Of a stretch of DNA of 21,027 bases, positions 10,501 to 18,648 are shown one piece after another. This DNA is from Apostichopus californicus. Lineage: Eukaryota > Echinodermata > Holothuroidea > Aspidochirotida > Stichopodidae. The translations under genes were made by a program, and so were the position numbers. The DNA lies in NCBI GenBank assembly GCA_020650975.1, contig JAIPMN010003042.1, positions 1-21,027 on the forward strand. Reading direction: 5' to 3'. Every line of letters begins with the position of its first letter. Position 1 is the first letter of the stretch. The notes under the pieces were generated by a model, which was given only the letters and a program-made list of their open reading frames with translations, did no database searches and was not told where the DNA came from.

Positions 10501-11753
10501 CATGAAAACCATTTTGTGTAATGATACTATCACATCTATTGCCCAGAATTTCATAAAAAGAATTCACAATGCAAAAAATGTAAATAAGCATGTTGGCAAC
10601 ATATTGCAAAGGCTTGATATTAAGACATTAGAAAATGGAGTAATGATAGAATACCCCACTAACAGTAAGCCTAGGCTAAGCTCCTAACATCTCTTCTTTT
10701 TTTTTTTCTTGCTGGAGTCGAAGTGTCACAGTAAGTAAGTTATTATTACTAGGCTAGTTCATACATGCTTTTGAGAACAACATATCTTCCTCACAATATA
10801 TTTTTTCCTGGAGTTGAAGTAGCAGTGGGGCTTTAATCATCATTATGGGAAGAATTACTGGAATCGGAGTTCAGACTCCAACTGAGTCATATTGGAGGTA
10901 GCCTAGGCTAAACAACTTGACTGCGACTTCACAACTCCACCCGAAAAAGGGACCTTCTGAACGTGAAATTATAACTCAAACCATATTTCAACAATGAGTT
11001 AACAGTCTTTAAGTGTGTCATAATTGGGCTAAATATGCATTACCGTACCACTGCAAGTATAGTCAGTATTGCGAATTTCGGACACCTACGAATTTCGGAC
11101 ACCCCTAAGAAATACACGATTTCACCATGACAACCTACAGGAAGAGCCAAATTTCACCAAAAAAATTTCACCAAAAAGTACAAAGCTACAGTTATTTTCT
11201 CTCCAAAATGACCCGTGTGCAAGTAAATACTTACATATTTGTCAATAAAATGACGGAGATCTATGAAGTCTCTTATAATTACTGAAAGAGCAACTGCGCC
11301 ACCAATTTTATCACCAGCGCCACACTGTGGGACTGTGTGTCCGAAAATTTGCAATACTCTAGCAAAGAAATACCAGTTCCACAATCACAAGAATCTTCTT
11401 GGAATACAACGTGAAAACAGTTTGCAGGAAAGAAAGTTTGGCCGTGTATCGTAATATAACACACTTCTCCCACCATATCAAGTATATTTTCAGGTGATTT
11501 ATACCAGAAGATATAGTTTTGGGGTGTTTTAAGGCTTAGGTGTCCGGAATTCGAAGTGTCCATGCTACTGTAGTATACAGTCCTAGACCAAGGATAGTCT
11601 GGCTTCAATAGGCACAGCGTGGACCTAACACTAACAGTTAGGCTATAGGCCTAGACTGACCAGTACCGAGTAACACGTCTGTGAACATTCTTACCAACTG
11701 AGAGCGGTACGAATAGACACCGACTTGAAAACACACGATGTTACGGAATTCAT
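4442..11753 (-). CDS. MRPL12: Mitochondrial ribosomal protein L12 (bL12m), five coding exons
   Basis: bL12m forms the flexible L7/L12 stalk of the mitochondrial large ribosomal subunit, where it recruits translational GTPases. In mammals it is also reported to bind mitochondrial RNA polymerase. Coding exons in transcript order are 11695-11753, 8848-9052, 6782-6847, 5230-5364 and 4442-4558. They total 582 nt, giving 193 aa, against 198 in human. Residues 1-50 are rich in R, S and Q with almost no acidic residues, a mitochondrial presequence. Residues about 56-92 (KHYPEHIKSIVDQIAGLTL onward) are the N-terminal dimerisation domain. Residues 93-122 are the Ala/Pro/Glu hinge. Residues 123-193 are the C-terminal factor-binding domain, with VKLIKEIKSLNTGMNLVQAK and FVESLPQ. 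All introns have GT..AG ends and keep frame. The introns carry MITEs and repeats. The gene points away from the BRI3 homologue. Exon 1 is the least certain part. Confidence 0.95.
4559..5229 (-). other. MRPL12 intron 4
   Basis: A 671-bp intron between coding exons 4 and 5, with donor GTACGG and acceptor TTTTGCAG. It contains an open frame on the plus strand (4867-5208) with no recognisable domain. No repeat or RNA gene was recognised. Confidence 0.85.
5230..5364 (-). CDS. MRPL12: MRPL12 coding exon 4 (hinge end and CTD start)
   Basis: This exon has 45 codons in phase 0, bordered by an acceptor ending TTCGTTCAG and a donor GTACGG. It opens with an acidic hinge (EEEDEAEKPREK), then TSFTVKLVKFDETQKVKLIK and EIKSLNTGMNLVQ. 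The F-V-L-x-x-F and K-V-K-L-I-K-E-I-K pattern is the start of the L7/L12 C-terminal domain that contacts elongation factors. Confidence 0.96.
5938..6640 (+). repeat. Degenerate intronic repeat copy A, split by MITE
   Basis: The left part includes ATGCTAAAATCTCTGG and GATGATGACATCACTGCC, and the right part includes ACTGACCTAATAGTCTG and TCCAGTCACTTT. Both parts recur in the same order in copy C (8160-8490), and the left part also in copy B (7900-8000). The MITE at 6119-6490 sits exactly where B and C run on uninterrupted, so the repeat is older than the MITE insertion. Confidence 0.65.
6119..6490 (+). mobile_element. MITE copy 1 (TTAA-bounded, ~372 bp)
   Basis: The ends are inverted repeats. 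The left end is a mutated TTGAAGGGTGTGAAGACTCG and the right end reads GCGAGTCTTCAATGCCTTTA followed by A, the reverse complement of TTAAAGGCATTGAAGACTCG plus C. The whole body is matched, in reverse orientation, by the copy at 15777-16130. Shared inner blocks include CACTAGTGTACAGTCAGTAC and GATGGACATCTCAG. There is no coding capacity. TTAA borders suggest a piggyBac-type target site, though the terminal bases lack the usual CCC start, so superfamily is uncertain. It lies in intron 3 of MRPL12. Confidence 0.85.
6782..6847 (-). CDS. MRPL12: MRPL12 coding exon 3 (end of dimerisation domain, hinge)
   Basis: This 22-codon microexon encodes ERLNIQDAPVMSMGAVAAPV plus DQ. It is bordered by an acceptor ending CTTTCAG and a donor GTAAGG. 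LNIQDAPVMSMG matches the LKIQDVGLVPMGG region of vertebrate MRPL12. An open frame on the opposite strand over this interval is only its shadow. Confidence 0.93.
7900..8000 (+). repeat. Degenerate intronic repeat copy B (partial)
   Basis: It shares ATGCTAAATC.CTGGAATGCT, then CTGCTCAGTGCAG, then CATTGTTTTATAAACT with copy A across the MITE insertion point. The joined sequence here (CAGTGCAG, then AAAGGTTAA, then ATCCATTG) looks like the pre-insertion site of the MITE and includes a TTAA. Confidence 0.55.
8160..8490 (+). repeat. Degenerate intronic repeat copy C
   Basis: It matches copy A over both halves: ATGCTAAATCTGGAGAACAC, GATGATGACATGAACTCCTC, then ACTGACCTAAATGGTCTGTA and TCCAGTCACTTGTTTC. 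No inverted ends or coding capacity were seen. It could be an old MITE or SINE fragment, or a local duplication inside the gene. Confidence 0.6.
8848..9052 (-). CDS. MRPL12: MRPL12 coding exon 2 (presequence end, dimerisation domain)
   Basis: The exon starts with one base completing the Cys codon split with exon 1, then VCRRQRYHNQLMRQQSVRSL, a Pro-rich linker (VIPPPTPDNQPKHYPEH) and the dimerisation helix IVDQIAGLTLIEVADLNQLL followed by K. The donor is GTGAGT. Of two possible acceptors 9 nt apart, only the upstream one (…GTTCTTAG before 9052) keeps the frame open. The downstream one (…TTTGCAG) would create TGA at the junction with exon 1. Confidence 0.93.
10018..10095 (+). repeat. Short tandem repeats with octamer-like motifs
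   Basis: AAGATGCAAATGCAA-type units recur four to five times with variation (…AAGATGCTAATGCAATG…, …AAGATGCAAATGCAATT…, …AAGATGCAAATCTAAG…). Two of them contain a perfect ATGCAAAT octamer, the POU-family site. It may be chance within a low-complexity tandem. Confidence 0.6.
11064..11570. mobile_element. MITE-like element with CAGTA ends and doubled CGGACACC motifs
   Basis: The left end reads CAGTATTGCGAATTTCGGAC, continuing to a second CGAATTTCGGACACC 17 bp on. The right end, reverse-complemented, reads CAGTAGCATGGACACTTCGA, followed by CGAATTCCGGACACC about 16 bp after the first GGACAC. The two ends are therefore inverted copies with the same pair of internal motifs. The flanks share TAGT on both sides (…TATAGT|CAGTA and ACTG|TAGTATA…), a possible target duplication. 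CAGT starts recall pogo/Tigger and other Tc1/mariner-type elements. The ~500-bp length and lack of transposase motifs indicate a non-autonomous copy. It lies in MRPL12 intron 1, about 125 bp from exon 1. Confidence 0.65.
11695..11753 (-). CDS. MRPL12: MRPL12 coding exon 1 (start, mitochondrial presequence)
   Basis: ATG at 11751-11753 opens a short exon encoding MNSVTSCVFKSVSIRTALS plus two bases of the next codon, followed by a GTAAGA donor. The peptide has K and R, many S/T and no acidic residues, as expected for a mitochondrial import signal. Its phase-2 end joins cleanly with exon 2 when the upstream acceptor is used. It is chosen by position, composition and splice phase, since presequences are not conserved. 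An upstream in-frame ATG or another 5' exon cannot be ruled out. Confidence 0.75.
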
Positions 11754-13411
11754 TATTTTCTCAGGCAGATTTGATGCATGGAAGAACAAAAAATAGGTTG
11801 TTTGGTGCCTCTTCTAGTACTAGAACAAACTACTGACAGTTACATTACAGTCTCCGGCATGTTGTTTCATTGTACAAGGTATATCGTACCATGCATGCCA
11901 ACAACATCAATGGAAATATGGTCACACGGTACTAGTTTAGCGACAATTATATAAAGTTTAAAACGGCACGCCATAAATTGAACTGTCTATGTATAATAAT
12001 GTTTATTTTTAGCTGACCGGTGTTCGAAAGCTTATATCATATAGATCCCATGACACAATATCCTGCGAAACAGTACCCAACGACAACCACCGTAAATTTG
12101 TCCTGGTAGCGTCTATACTACTAGCTATAGATACGTGACTGCTGTATATCAAAGAAAGTCATTATGTGTTGCTCATTTCGACGGTTTCATGTTTGCTGAT
12201 TGATCTTGTACGAGAATAATAGGTCAAACGTGAGAATACTTATTCTTAGTATTACTACTGTAATCTATCATTCATAGCCTACTGCATTCGACTTGCCTAA
12301 AGTAAAGGCTCAAGTTAAGCTAGGCGCAACTGTGACTGCACTAAAGCTCTATGATTTAAGTACTATGAAGTATGATATTTTACTAATACAATGGTAGCCC
12401 ACTGTTTCTCAACAGTTATGGCTAAGTAAGGCCTCATACCTAGATCTGATGACTCTGTTAGGCCTATGAACAGCTATCGTTTATAACAGTTCACATGAGA
12501 ATAACATACTGTCCATGAAGCATCATGTGGCATGTTCATTAATCATTGGAAGCCATACTATAGGCAACTGACACTGAAACTAGGCTAGTCCTACTAAATC
12601 AACTGATGAATTTTACATCAGCCCAGCAGGGGCCCTACACCTAACTCTGCATTAACTTGCAGCGATAGAAATTGCAACACACATTTGAGTACATTTTGGT
12701 CTAATTGCTGAGGTTTGGATGATGACAGTGGTTGAGAATTGAGATTTACTTTCATCAGGCTTGAGTATCATGATGTAATTATATGTATGACTACACACAC
12801 AGTGTTTAGATTTGTGTTGCTAAGGAACAGTGAAATTAGTGAATCGTTTCATTTGATGTTGGTGCAGTACTGCAGTTATGTACTGTTTGTACAGTCCTGA
12901 TATGGTACGTTTGATCATAACCAGTTGTTTGATTATTGAAAGGATACCGACACATTGGAACATTGTGGTAAACATTCACAAGTATACCACTTACCTAATG
13001 CAGTGGGTTTTGCCAGCAGTTGCAGCTATGCAATGGTGATAGTAGTTGTACATACAATGCACATACATGGGATATGAGTTTTTTGCTAAGTACTGCAGAA
13101 TACAACACATGACTGACCCACCAAGGTAATAAACACTTTTGATCATCTCCTGATAGACATCTACCAGTCTAGTCTGTTTTTTTCTATATCTATGAGCCAG
13201 ATAGCGGAAGCACTAAAGTATAGGGACAGGTACAGTAGCTAAGGGGAGGGAGAGGGTTTAAATATGTTAATGACCTTTGACAATCATCAAAGCGTTCATC
13301 ACTCAAAGTACTTTAATTAATCATATAAAACATCACAGAAAATATAAGCCTTTGAATTATGCAGCCAAGTAATGTTAACAAACTTGAATATTTTTATATT
13401 TTATATTTCAG
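11754..13411. promoter_or_regulatory. Divergent intergenic region MRPL12 / BRI3
   Basis: The two start codons face away from each other across 1.7 kb, and the plus-strand gene has a splice acceptor at 13410-13411, so its 5' non-coding exon must lie in or near this interval. A TATATAAAG at 11948-11956 (plus) is the best TATA-like candidate for the BRI3 side. No certain donor for the untranslated exon was found. Several TAGGCCTA-type palindromes occur. No coding exon is seen between 11754 and 13411. Confidence 0.5.
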
Positions 13412-13468
13412 TTTGACCACCATATCACCTTCATCACAGTACTGTCGAATTCCCTCTTTTCACCCATA
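13412..13468 (+). other. BRI3: BRI3 5' UTR segment of first coding exon
   Basis: The tract TTTTATATTTTATATTTCAG ends at 13411 and is a strong splice acceptor. The following 57 bases up to the ATG would be 5' UTR. No other ATG lies between the acceptor and the chosen start. Confidence 0.6.
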
Positions 13469-13580
13469 ATGACACAAAAGCCAGGGGAACAACCCCCTCC
13501 ATATGCTCCAAATGCAGGCTATGGCACCTCACAACCACCACCGACGTACAGTCAGACCACTCAAGTGCAGGGTCAAGGCA
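13469..13580 (+). CDS. BRI3: BRI3 coding exon 1 (PPxY-rich N-terminus)
   Basis: It encodes [20 protein letters not shown] followed by a PPPTY-containing segment and one base of codon 38, ending at a consensus donor GTAAGT. The start was chosen as the only ATG after the acceptor and in frame with the exon 2 signature. Confidence 0.92.
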
Positions 13581-14810
13581 GTAAGTGACTGGCAACAGAA
13601 ATGTCCATCACAATCTACTTCTTGAATTCTACTAGTGATATTTTTTGTAATCAATTGGAAAGAAAACATACTACATGACATTCATGTTCTATTCCTCTAA
13701 GTTGGATAAAGTCCTGTGATTATGCCATTCACTCTGTTGTTGCCAGATTAAAATGACTAATTCAGATTTATATATTTGCTATGTAAAGGGAAATATAGTC
13801 TAAACATTGTGGTGAACTTGTCATTCATTACCCCCACATGCTAATACTTGTGTTCCTCTGAAATGTTAAACATGTAGCAAAAGTTAACTTGAAGCAAACA
13901 AGGGTGATGTCATATCATAGATGCACAATGTCACAAACTGTTTTGGTTTTCTGCAGACTTTGCATAAGCAGTACAAAGTGGATAAATGGATTGGGAAAAT
14001 GGATATACCCATATATATTGATATTTTATGAGCTTTACAACCGTTGTCTTGAAAATTGGACACCATACCTAACCTAAGGTTAAAAGTAACCATGGAGTGA
14101 AAGATAACACAAAACATTCCTATTAGTGTGCATCTTCACACCTGCTTTGCTGTTAGGTACAAACACTTCCAATTTTGTAGGCACAATAAATAAAAAAAAT
14201 CTTTTAAAATTTGTATCTTTTTACAATGAAAGGTCATGTAGAAATAGGTTGTTCAGTTTCGCCATCAGACAATAATTTCAATAATATTGTAAGACTGTTG
14301 AGATGCTAATATTGTTGTAACGTAACACTGTTGCGTTGCGCTATACATTTGCATCACTCTGTCCAAAGCCATATCATACACATAATCAGAACCCCTGCCG
14401 CCCTGTAACTAACGAGTTGACCACAAGTAATTTCTATGGCCTGAAAGCAAATGGTCACCGCCTTGTGTTCACCTCTTTCATTGTCATTTTTTCTTTCGGA
14501 GACTGGTTCTAATTCAATAGTTTGGATATTTCTTTCCCGGTCGACAGATTTTCCACCAAACAGTCAGTTTGTAGGCAGTGGCTATCAACAAGGCTACCAG
14601 CCGCTTCCGCAGTCCCAGCCGGGGGTCCCTTGCAGGGTCACCAACGTGGTGGTAGTCGGTGGGTGCCCAGCATGCAGAGTGGGTTATCTGGAAGATCAAT
14701 ACACACTAGCAGGAATCTTTCTAGCTCTCTTCCTTTTCCCGTTGGGAATTCTCTGCTGTCTAGCCATGAAAGTCAAGACGTGCAGGAATTGCGGTGCATC
14801 TTTCGGTTAG
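13469..14810 (+). CDS. BRI3: BRI3 homologue (brain protein I3), two coding exons
   Basis: BRI3 is a small membrane protein of the LITAF-like group, reported in mammals at lysosomal and perinuclear membranes. Exons 13469-13580 and 14548-14810 join in phase 1 and encode 124 aa, against 125 in human. The N-terminal half is Pro/Gln/Tyr-rich with two PPxY motifs (residues 9-12 PPPY and 24-27 PPTY), which bind WW domains of NEDD4-type ubiquitin ligases. The C-terminal half has the family signature [17 protein letters not shown] (71-87), a hydrophobic segment at about 90-111, and a second CxxC in CRNCGASFG. Cysteine pairs 77/80 and 116/119 should bind one zinc and hold the hydrophobic segment in the membrane as a hairpin, as modelled for LITAF domains. 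A related PPPY exon lies 5.6 kb downstream on the same strand. Confidence 0.95.
13581..14547 (+). other. BRI3 intron
   Basis: A 967-bp intron with donor GTAAGT and acceptor GGTCGACAG. Open frames inside (for example 13884-14117 minus, 13889-14077 plus) show no domain. No repeat was recognised. Confidence 0.85.
14548..14810 (+). CDS. BRI3: BRI3 coding exon 2 (CxxC / membrane domain)
   Basis: It begins with two bases completing an Asn codon (A|AT), then [20 protein letters not shown], the [13 protein letters not shown] signature, the hydrophobic stretch [20 protein letters not shown] and the terminal CxxC motif, with TAG at 14808-14810. A longer open frame extends upstream of the exon into the intron, but the consensus acceptor at 14546-14547 and the joined phase define the exon start. 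Confidence 0.96.
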
Positions 14811-15005
14811 GACCAAACACCGTGCAAGGTACAGCACGGAGACAGTTTGTGTGTAGGACAAAACGTGACACAAATGTGACAAAATGTGACAAAAATGTGA
14901 AACAAGAGCAATTGTGTCCATTGAATTAGGAGAAGACTTCTTTTTGGGAAGATTGGCAACGAACACATTTGAAATATTCTTATGAATAAAAAACATATAC
15001 TTATT
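14811..15005 (+). terminator. BRI3: BRI3 3' UTR with AATAAA polyadenylation signal
   Basis: AATAAA at 14985-14990, about 175 bases past the stop, is a canonical signal, with cleavage expected near 15005. The UTR contains four loose tandem units of (A)ATGTGACAAA at 14863-14901. Confidence 0.75.
14863..14901 (+). repeat. ATGTGACAAA tandem in BRI3 3' UTR
   Basis: Four consecutive 10-11-bp units (ACGTGACACAA, ATGTGACAAA, ATGTGACAAAA, ATGTGAAAC) lie in the middle of the predicted 3' UTR. This could be a small microsatellite or repeated RNA-binding sites. Confidence 0.7.
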
Positions 15006-15467
15006 TTATATAAGTGAGGTCAAACTTGAGCATGAAATAACACCGACTTAGCTATGGATCATGCTAATTCTAAAACATTGCATAAATTTTGCCTTGCATT
15101 AGAGAGATGTTATAAGTAGAGGATGTCTGAGTGTATTATATCGCGTCAGCAGCAGTCTGTTTTGTAGCCCTTCAGCGATGGAAGAACTGTTTGCACCAAT
15201 AGATTCAGTTATTGCAATTTCGCTTGCATTTTGATGAGATGGAGACTTGCCATGAAGTGTTCTGTAACACTATCGATTTATTCGTCAACTTCGTTAAGTA
15301 AGACCTACATTTTCCGTTCAGAGGTGTGCGCCTCCTACTCGAAATAATAGCATTGCAATGAATGTTAAATATCATCATTAAATATAGATTTGTGCTAGGA
15401 TTTACTTAATCTTCACTTAAATGTCAGTGGTACTCATTTACCACCTAAAAATTCAGCCTTGTTTTAT
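15006..15467. other. Intergenic stretch, nothing recognised
   Basis: About 460 bases after the BRI3 3' UTR without recognisable exon, RNA gene or repeat. Confidence 0.5.
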
Positions 15468-15702
15468 GAACATTTCCATATTTTTGTAGTAAAGTGTGCT
15501 GTTTAGATTCGTTTAATATTCTAGTGGAATTTTGTTTGACTAATTTTGGTATTTGACTTGTAAGAATTCTTCCTCTGTGCTGCTGGAACATTCCCATATT
15601 TTTGTAGTCAAATGTGCTGTTTGATTCATTTATATTCTAGTGGAATTTTATTTGACTAATTTTGGTATTTGAACTTGTAAGAATTCTTCCTCTGTGCTGC
15701 TG
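15468..15702 (+). repeat. Tandem duplication, two ~118-bp units
   Basis: Unit 1 (15468-15585) and unit 2 (15586-15702) both begin GAACATT.CCATATTTTTGT and end TTCTTCCTCTGTGCTGCTG, with only a few substitutions and 1-bp or short indels between them. This is a recent local duplication in non-coding DNA. Confidence 0.93.
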
Positions 15703-15776
15703 GTAAGTTTGAGACAACATAACCATAAGAGGGTTTGGTTTACAAACAGACTGACTTGACCATTGCAGTTAGGTCT

Positions 15777-16130
15777 TTAAAGGCATTGAAGACTCGCCCC
15801 AAACCGTGTGCCGCCATCTGAAAAAGTTGCTTGCAAGTGAAGTTATTTCGTGTTGCTACAAAATGCACACAATAATGAAACGTGATACCTTGTTATCTTT
15901 TATCATAGACCTGAGATGTCCATCGCTGCTATGTACACTGTGTTGTGGATACTGACCGTAGCTGCATGTACTGACTGTACACTAGTGTCTAATTACTGAC
16001 GGTAGCAAGTTGTGTGTTTTTTTTCTGGGATCGATGGTGGTGTTTAACACTTCTGTAACACCTCATTAGAAACTAGGTCAGATTACCCGCATCAGACGTT
16101 TCTTTGTGCGCGAGTCTTCAATGCTTTTAA
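15777..16130 (-). mobile_element. MITE copy 2 (TTAA-bounded, ~354 bp)
   Basis: It is bounded by TTAA on both sides, with inverted ends TTAAAGGCATTGAAGACTCG at left and GCGAGTCTTCAATGCTTTTA followed by A at right. It is the reverse-oriented counterpart of the copy in MRPL12 intron 3 (6119-6490), aligning end to end with small indels and substitutions throughout. No coding capacity is present, so it depends on a transposase elsewhere. Inner shared blocks include CACTAGTGTCTAATTACTG and CTGAGATGTCCATCGCTG. The two copies form a 9.3-kb-spaced inverted pair flanking the MRPL12 5' end and the whole BRI3 gene. Confidence 0.88.
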
Positions 16131-17803
16131 TCAGAAGAAGGAAAATGGTGGCTTGACTAAAACATTTCAACTTGTATAGTTTATATTTGTGGTAAGGAGA
16201 CTTACTAATTATTCTAAATTATTGTACTGTGTGTGTGACTGTGAGATGGTTCAGGTTAGTATATTTTTGTTGTTGTATGTGCAAGTTGGTTTTTCACCAT
16301 AAAAGCACTTGATTAATGTAACTCCTTACACTATGATTTTTTTTCATGTTAAGCAACATGCCTCCACCTTTAGCATTCCCATCCCTCTGATGGGGAGCTC
16401 CTTAGGCAGGAGAGGATGGGCTCCTTAAGGGGGTAGGGGCATGCATGGGGGGGGGATGGGGCAAGTGGAAATGTCAAGTCAAGCTATTATTTGTATTACA
16501 AAACCAGTACTAATGTTTGTATTAAGGGCTACTTGTAATGTGTGAAACAATGTTGGTACAGAAATGGCCCTTGAGAATGCCATTAAGACAATTTGTAACA
16601 AAATGAAATGAACAAAAAAACCAGAATGAACAATAGAAAGTAACCTACTAAAGCTTTGCACTATGATGATGCTGATGCTTATGGAACTCCATCTGTTGCC
16701 CATATTACTGTACCATGTCTAGGTCCCAAGCTAGAGCTAAGATTGAGATGAAGTTCTTCTCACCTTGGTGTGGTAGTCAGGTGCTGCTTTCATCATGTTG
16801 ACTGTATTGTCCTGTCTTCACAATCTGGTGCTACCATACTCAATGATAGAGAGGAGAGATATGGTGCCATAAGACATTGTCTGTTACAACACAAGGTACA
16901 AGGAACGATGAGATCAGGTATTAGCTGCAAAGAAATGAAAGAATAAATTATGTAACATTAATTGTGTGGGACACAAAATTCGTTTCAATTAAGAATCAGT
17001 GGATAATATTCACCAATCAAGGAAAACCAAAATGGTTAGAACCACCGAATTGATTACATAGTAGATAAGGGTGGGATTTATTTATAGGGAAATTTCATTT
17101 GGCTAGTTCAGAATGGTTAAAAACTTACACAAAGTTGAATTAAATAAAACAGATTCTTTTAAAACTTTACAAGATTAACCACTTTTGCAAGGAAAGAATG
17201 TGCAAATGAATATAATTATGAGAAATTGATTAGTATAATCGACATAATTTTGGCTTTTTCTAGTTTTGAAAGAGAGTTAGTTAGCATAATGTACATAGCA
17301 CTTAATTTTCATATGTTATGGAGAGGAGAGAAATTGCTAGATTAAAAGACAAATATTATTGTGGTCTTCCAATATGAATTGACACAAAGTAAATAATAGT
17401 TGATGAAAATTTTATCACAAGTAAAGTGTCATAAGTTGTTTTTAATATGTTCTGCAACTTCCATGTCTTATTTTAAAAGACATATCATATTTTTTATCTA
17501 TTCAGTACATGATCCATTGTACAGTTTTGATATTTTTCGCACAAGATGTTAATACAGAGGCATATCATTGGAGGTATATATATACGAGGCTACTGTCATT
17601 ATTTTGTCTTGTAAATGTGCGGCAAAGTTTTGCAGGCATTTTTGTTTCTATTAACACAAATAAAAAGGTTTGAGTAGATGCATACAAAACATGCTGGTGT
17701 ATACAACCTTTTATTGTGGAAATGAATTCAGTTGCTACTTTGTTAATCTTTTAACTGGAAAACATTTACAACTTGATGAAAAGATCAGACCATTCAAATT
17801 CCT
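16131..17803. other. Intergenic stretch, no gene recognised
   Basis: This stretch is AT-rich and non-coding. It contains a G-rich patch (16376-16463) with two GGGCTCCTTA/GGGAGCTCCTTA half-repeats and a G9 run. A minus-strand open frame at 16479-16703 has no domain. No exons or RNA genes were recognised. Confidence 0.45.
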
Positions 17804-17994
17804 TTATATACCGGTGCGTCAGGAGGACGAGATACGCGATGTTTGATATCAGTTTAACAATAAAACTAATTTACATTCATGAATATTCAACGATACGTTT
17901 TGTGAAAAGTCATTCTTGCATGACCGAGACAATACGACAATGCCCAGTGACGTATTTTAACAACAGGCCAATCAGAAAATATCAAGTCCTGTTT
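17804..17994 (+). repeat. Direct duplication copy 1 with CRE/CCAAT motifs
   Basis: It begins TTATATACCGGTGCGT, contains CATGAATATTCAACGA, GACCGAGACAATA, CCCAGTGACGTATTT and GGCCAATCAGA, and ends ATATCAAGTC. All blocks recur in the same order and spacing in copy 2. It is followed 47 bp after CCAAT (17968-17972) by TATTTATA (18019-18026). A small open frame across this block has no known domain. Confidence 0.85.
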
Positions 17995-18026
17995 GGATAA
18001 CTTAAGTAAAAATATGTCTATTTATA
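17948..18026 (+). promoter_or_regulatory. Candidate core promoter A (TGACGTA, CCAAT, TATTTATA)
   Basis: TGACGTA (CRE-like) is at 17948-17954, CCAATCAG at 17968-17975 and a TATA-like TATTTATA at 18019-18026. The order and spacing suit an RNA polymerase II promoter with a start near 18050. Which transcript it would drive is unknown; the plus-strand PPPY gene starting at 20441 is the nearest gene in that direction. Confidence 0.35.
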
Positions 18027-18457
18027 CAGAAATTGAGTTACGCTATCTTTATTTTTCTTATTGCGTTACTAGAAATAGTTCATGAAACGTTGAGAAGAAA
18101 CTACAGCAGGTTATCTGTTCTAGTTTTAGTCCAGCAGTCAAAATGAAGACAACTTAGCTATTCACTGTAAAGACGTTACTGTCGAACTTATAATAACTGA
18201 TGGACCGTTTAGGGTAAGCGGGAGGGTATTTAATACCAAAAATAAACGTGAAACTACTGAAAGGTAAATCCAACGAATTTTTCGACGAAGCAGTGAAAGA
18301 TATATAAATAGTTGCGATTAGCAGTATAAGATGTGCTATAAACGTTCAACAAATTCTCGGATAAGCATAAATAACAATGTGCGATGAAGATATATTTTAC
18401 CATATATATGGTTCGTTTACATCTATCGTCTGCCATATATTTACAGTATGAACCGAC

Positions 18458-18648
18458 TTATATACCGGTGCGTAAGGAGGAAGAGATACGTAATGTTCGA
18501 TCTAAGTTAAACAATAAAACTTATTTACAATCATGAATATTCAACGACAGGTATTGTGAAAAGTCATGCTCGTATGACCGAGACAATAGAACATCGCCCA
18601 GTGACGTATTTAATGAATCGGCCAATCAGAGAATATCAAGTCGTTTTT
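18458..18648 (+). repeat. Direct duplication copy 2 with CRE/CCAAT motifs
   Basis: This is the second copy of the 17804-17994 block, 654 bp downstream, with scattered substitutions and almost no net length change. The CRE-like TGACGTA (18602-18608) and CCAATCAGA (18622-18630) are unchanged between copies, although neighbouring bases differ. Confidence 0.85.

Larger units (their letters stand above)
9053..11694 (-). other. MRPL12 intron 1
   Basis: A 2642-bp intron between the presequence exon and exon 2. It contains a short tandem of ATGCAAAT-type repeats (10018-10095), a C11 run (10300-10310), an open frame of 83 codons at 10436-10687 (plus) without recognisable domain, three GCCTAGGC/CCTAGGCT palindromes, and a MITE-like element at 11064-11570. 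No other coding exon of MRPL12 is needed to complete the protein. Confidence 0.8.

Noticed and set aside
10436..10687. Plus-strand 83-codon open frame in MRPL12 intron 1
   Set aside because: Composition is less biased than most, but no motif, no clear splice partner and no homology I recognise; kept only as a note in the intron entry.
11154..11608. Overlapping open frames on both strands inside the CAGTA-ended element
   Set aside because: No transposase motif is visible and the element has MITE size; treated as chance frames.
14522..14929. Plus-strand 135-codon open frame and minus-strand frames over BRI3 exon 2
   Set aside because: Out of frame with the BRI3 signature; shadows of the real exon.
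16730..16870. Minus-strand segment reading like 'SIIEYGST', reminiscent of the end of LINE reverse transcriptases
   Set aside because: Only a handful of residues with stops close by; too weak to call a second retroelement.
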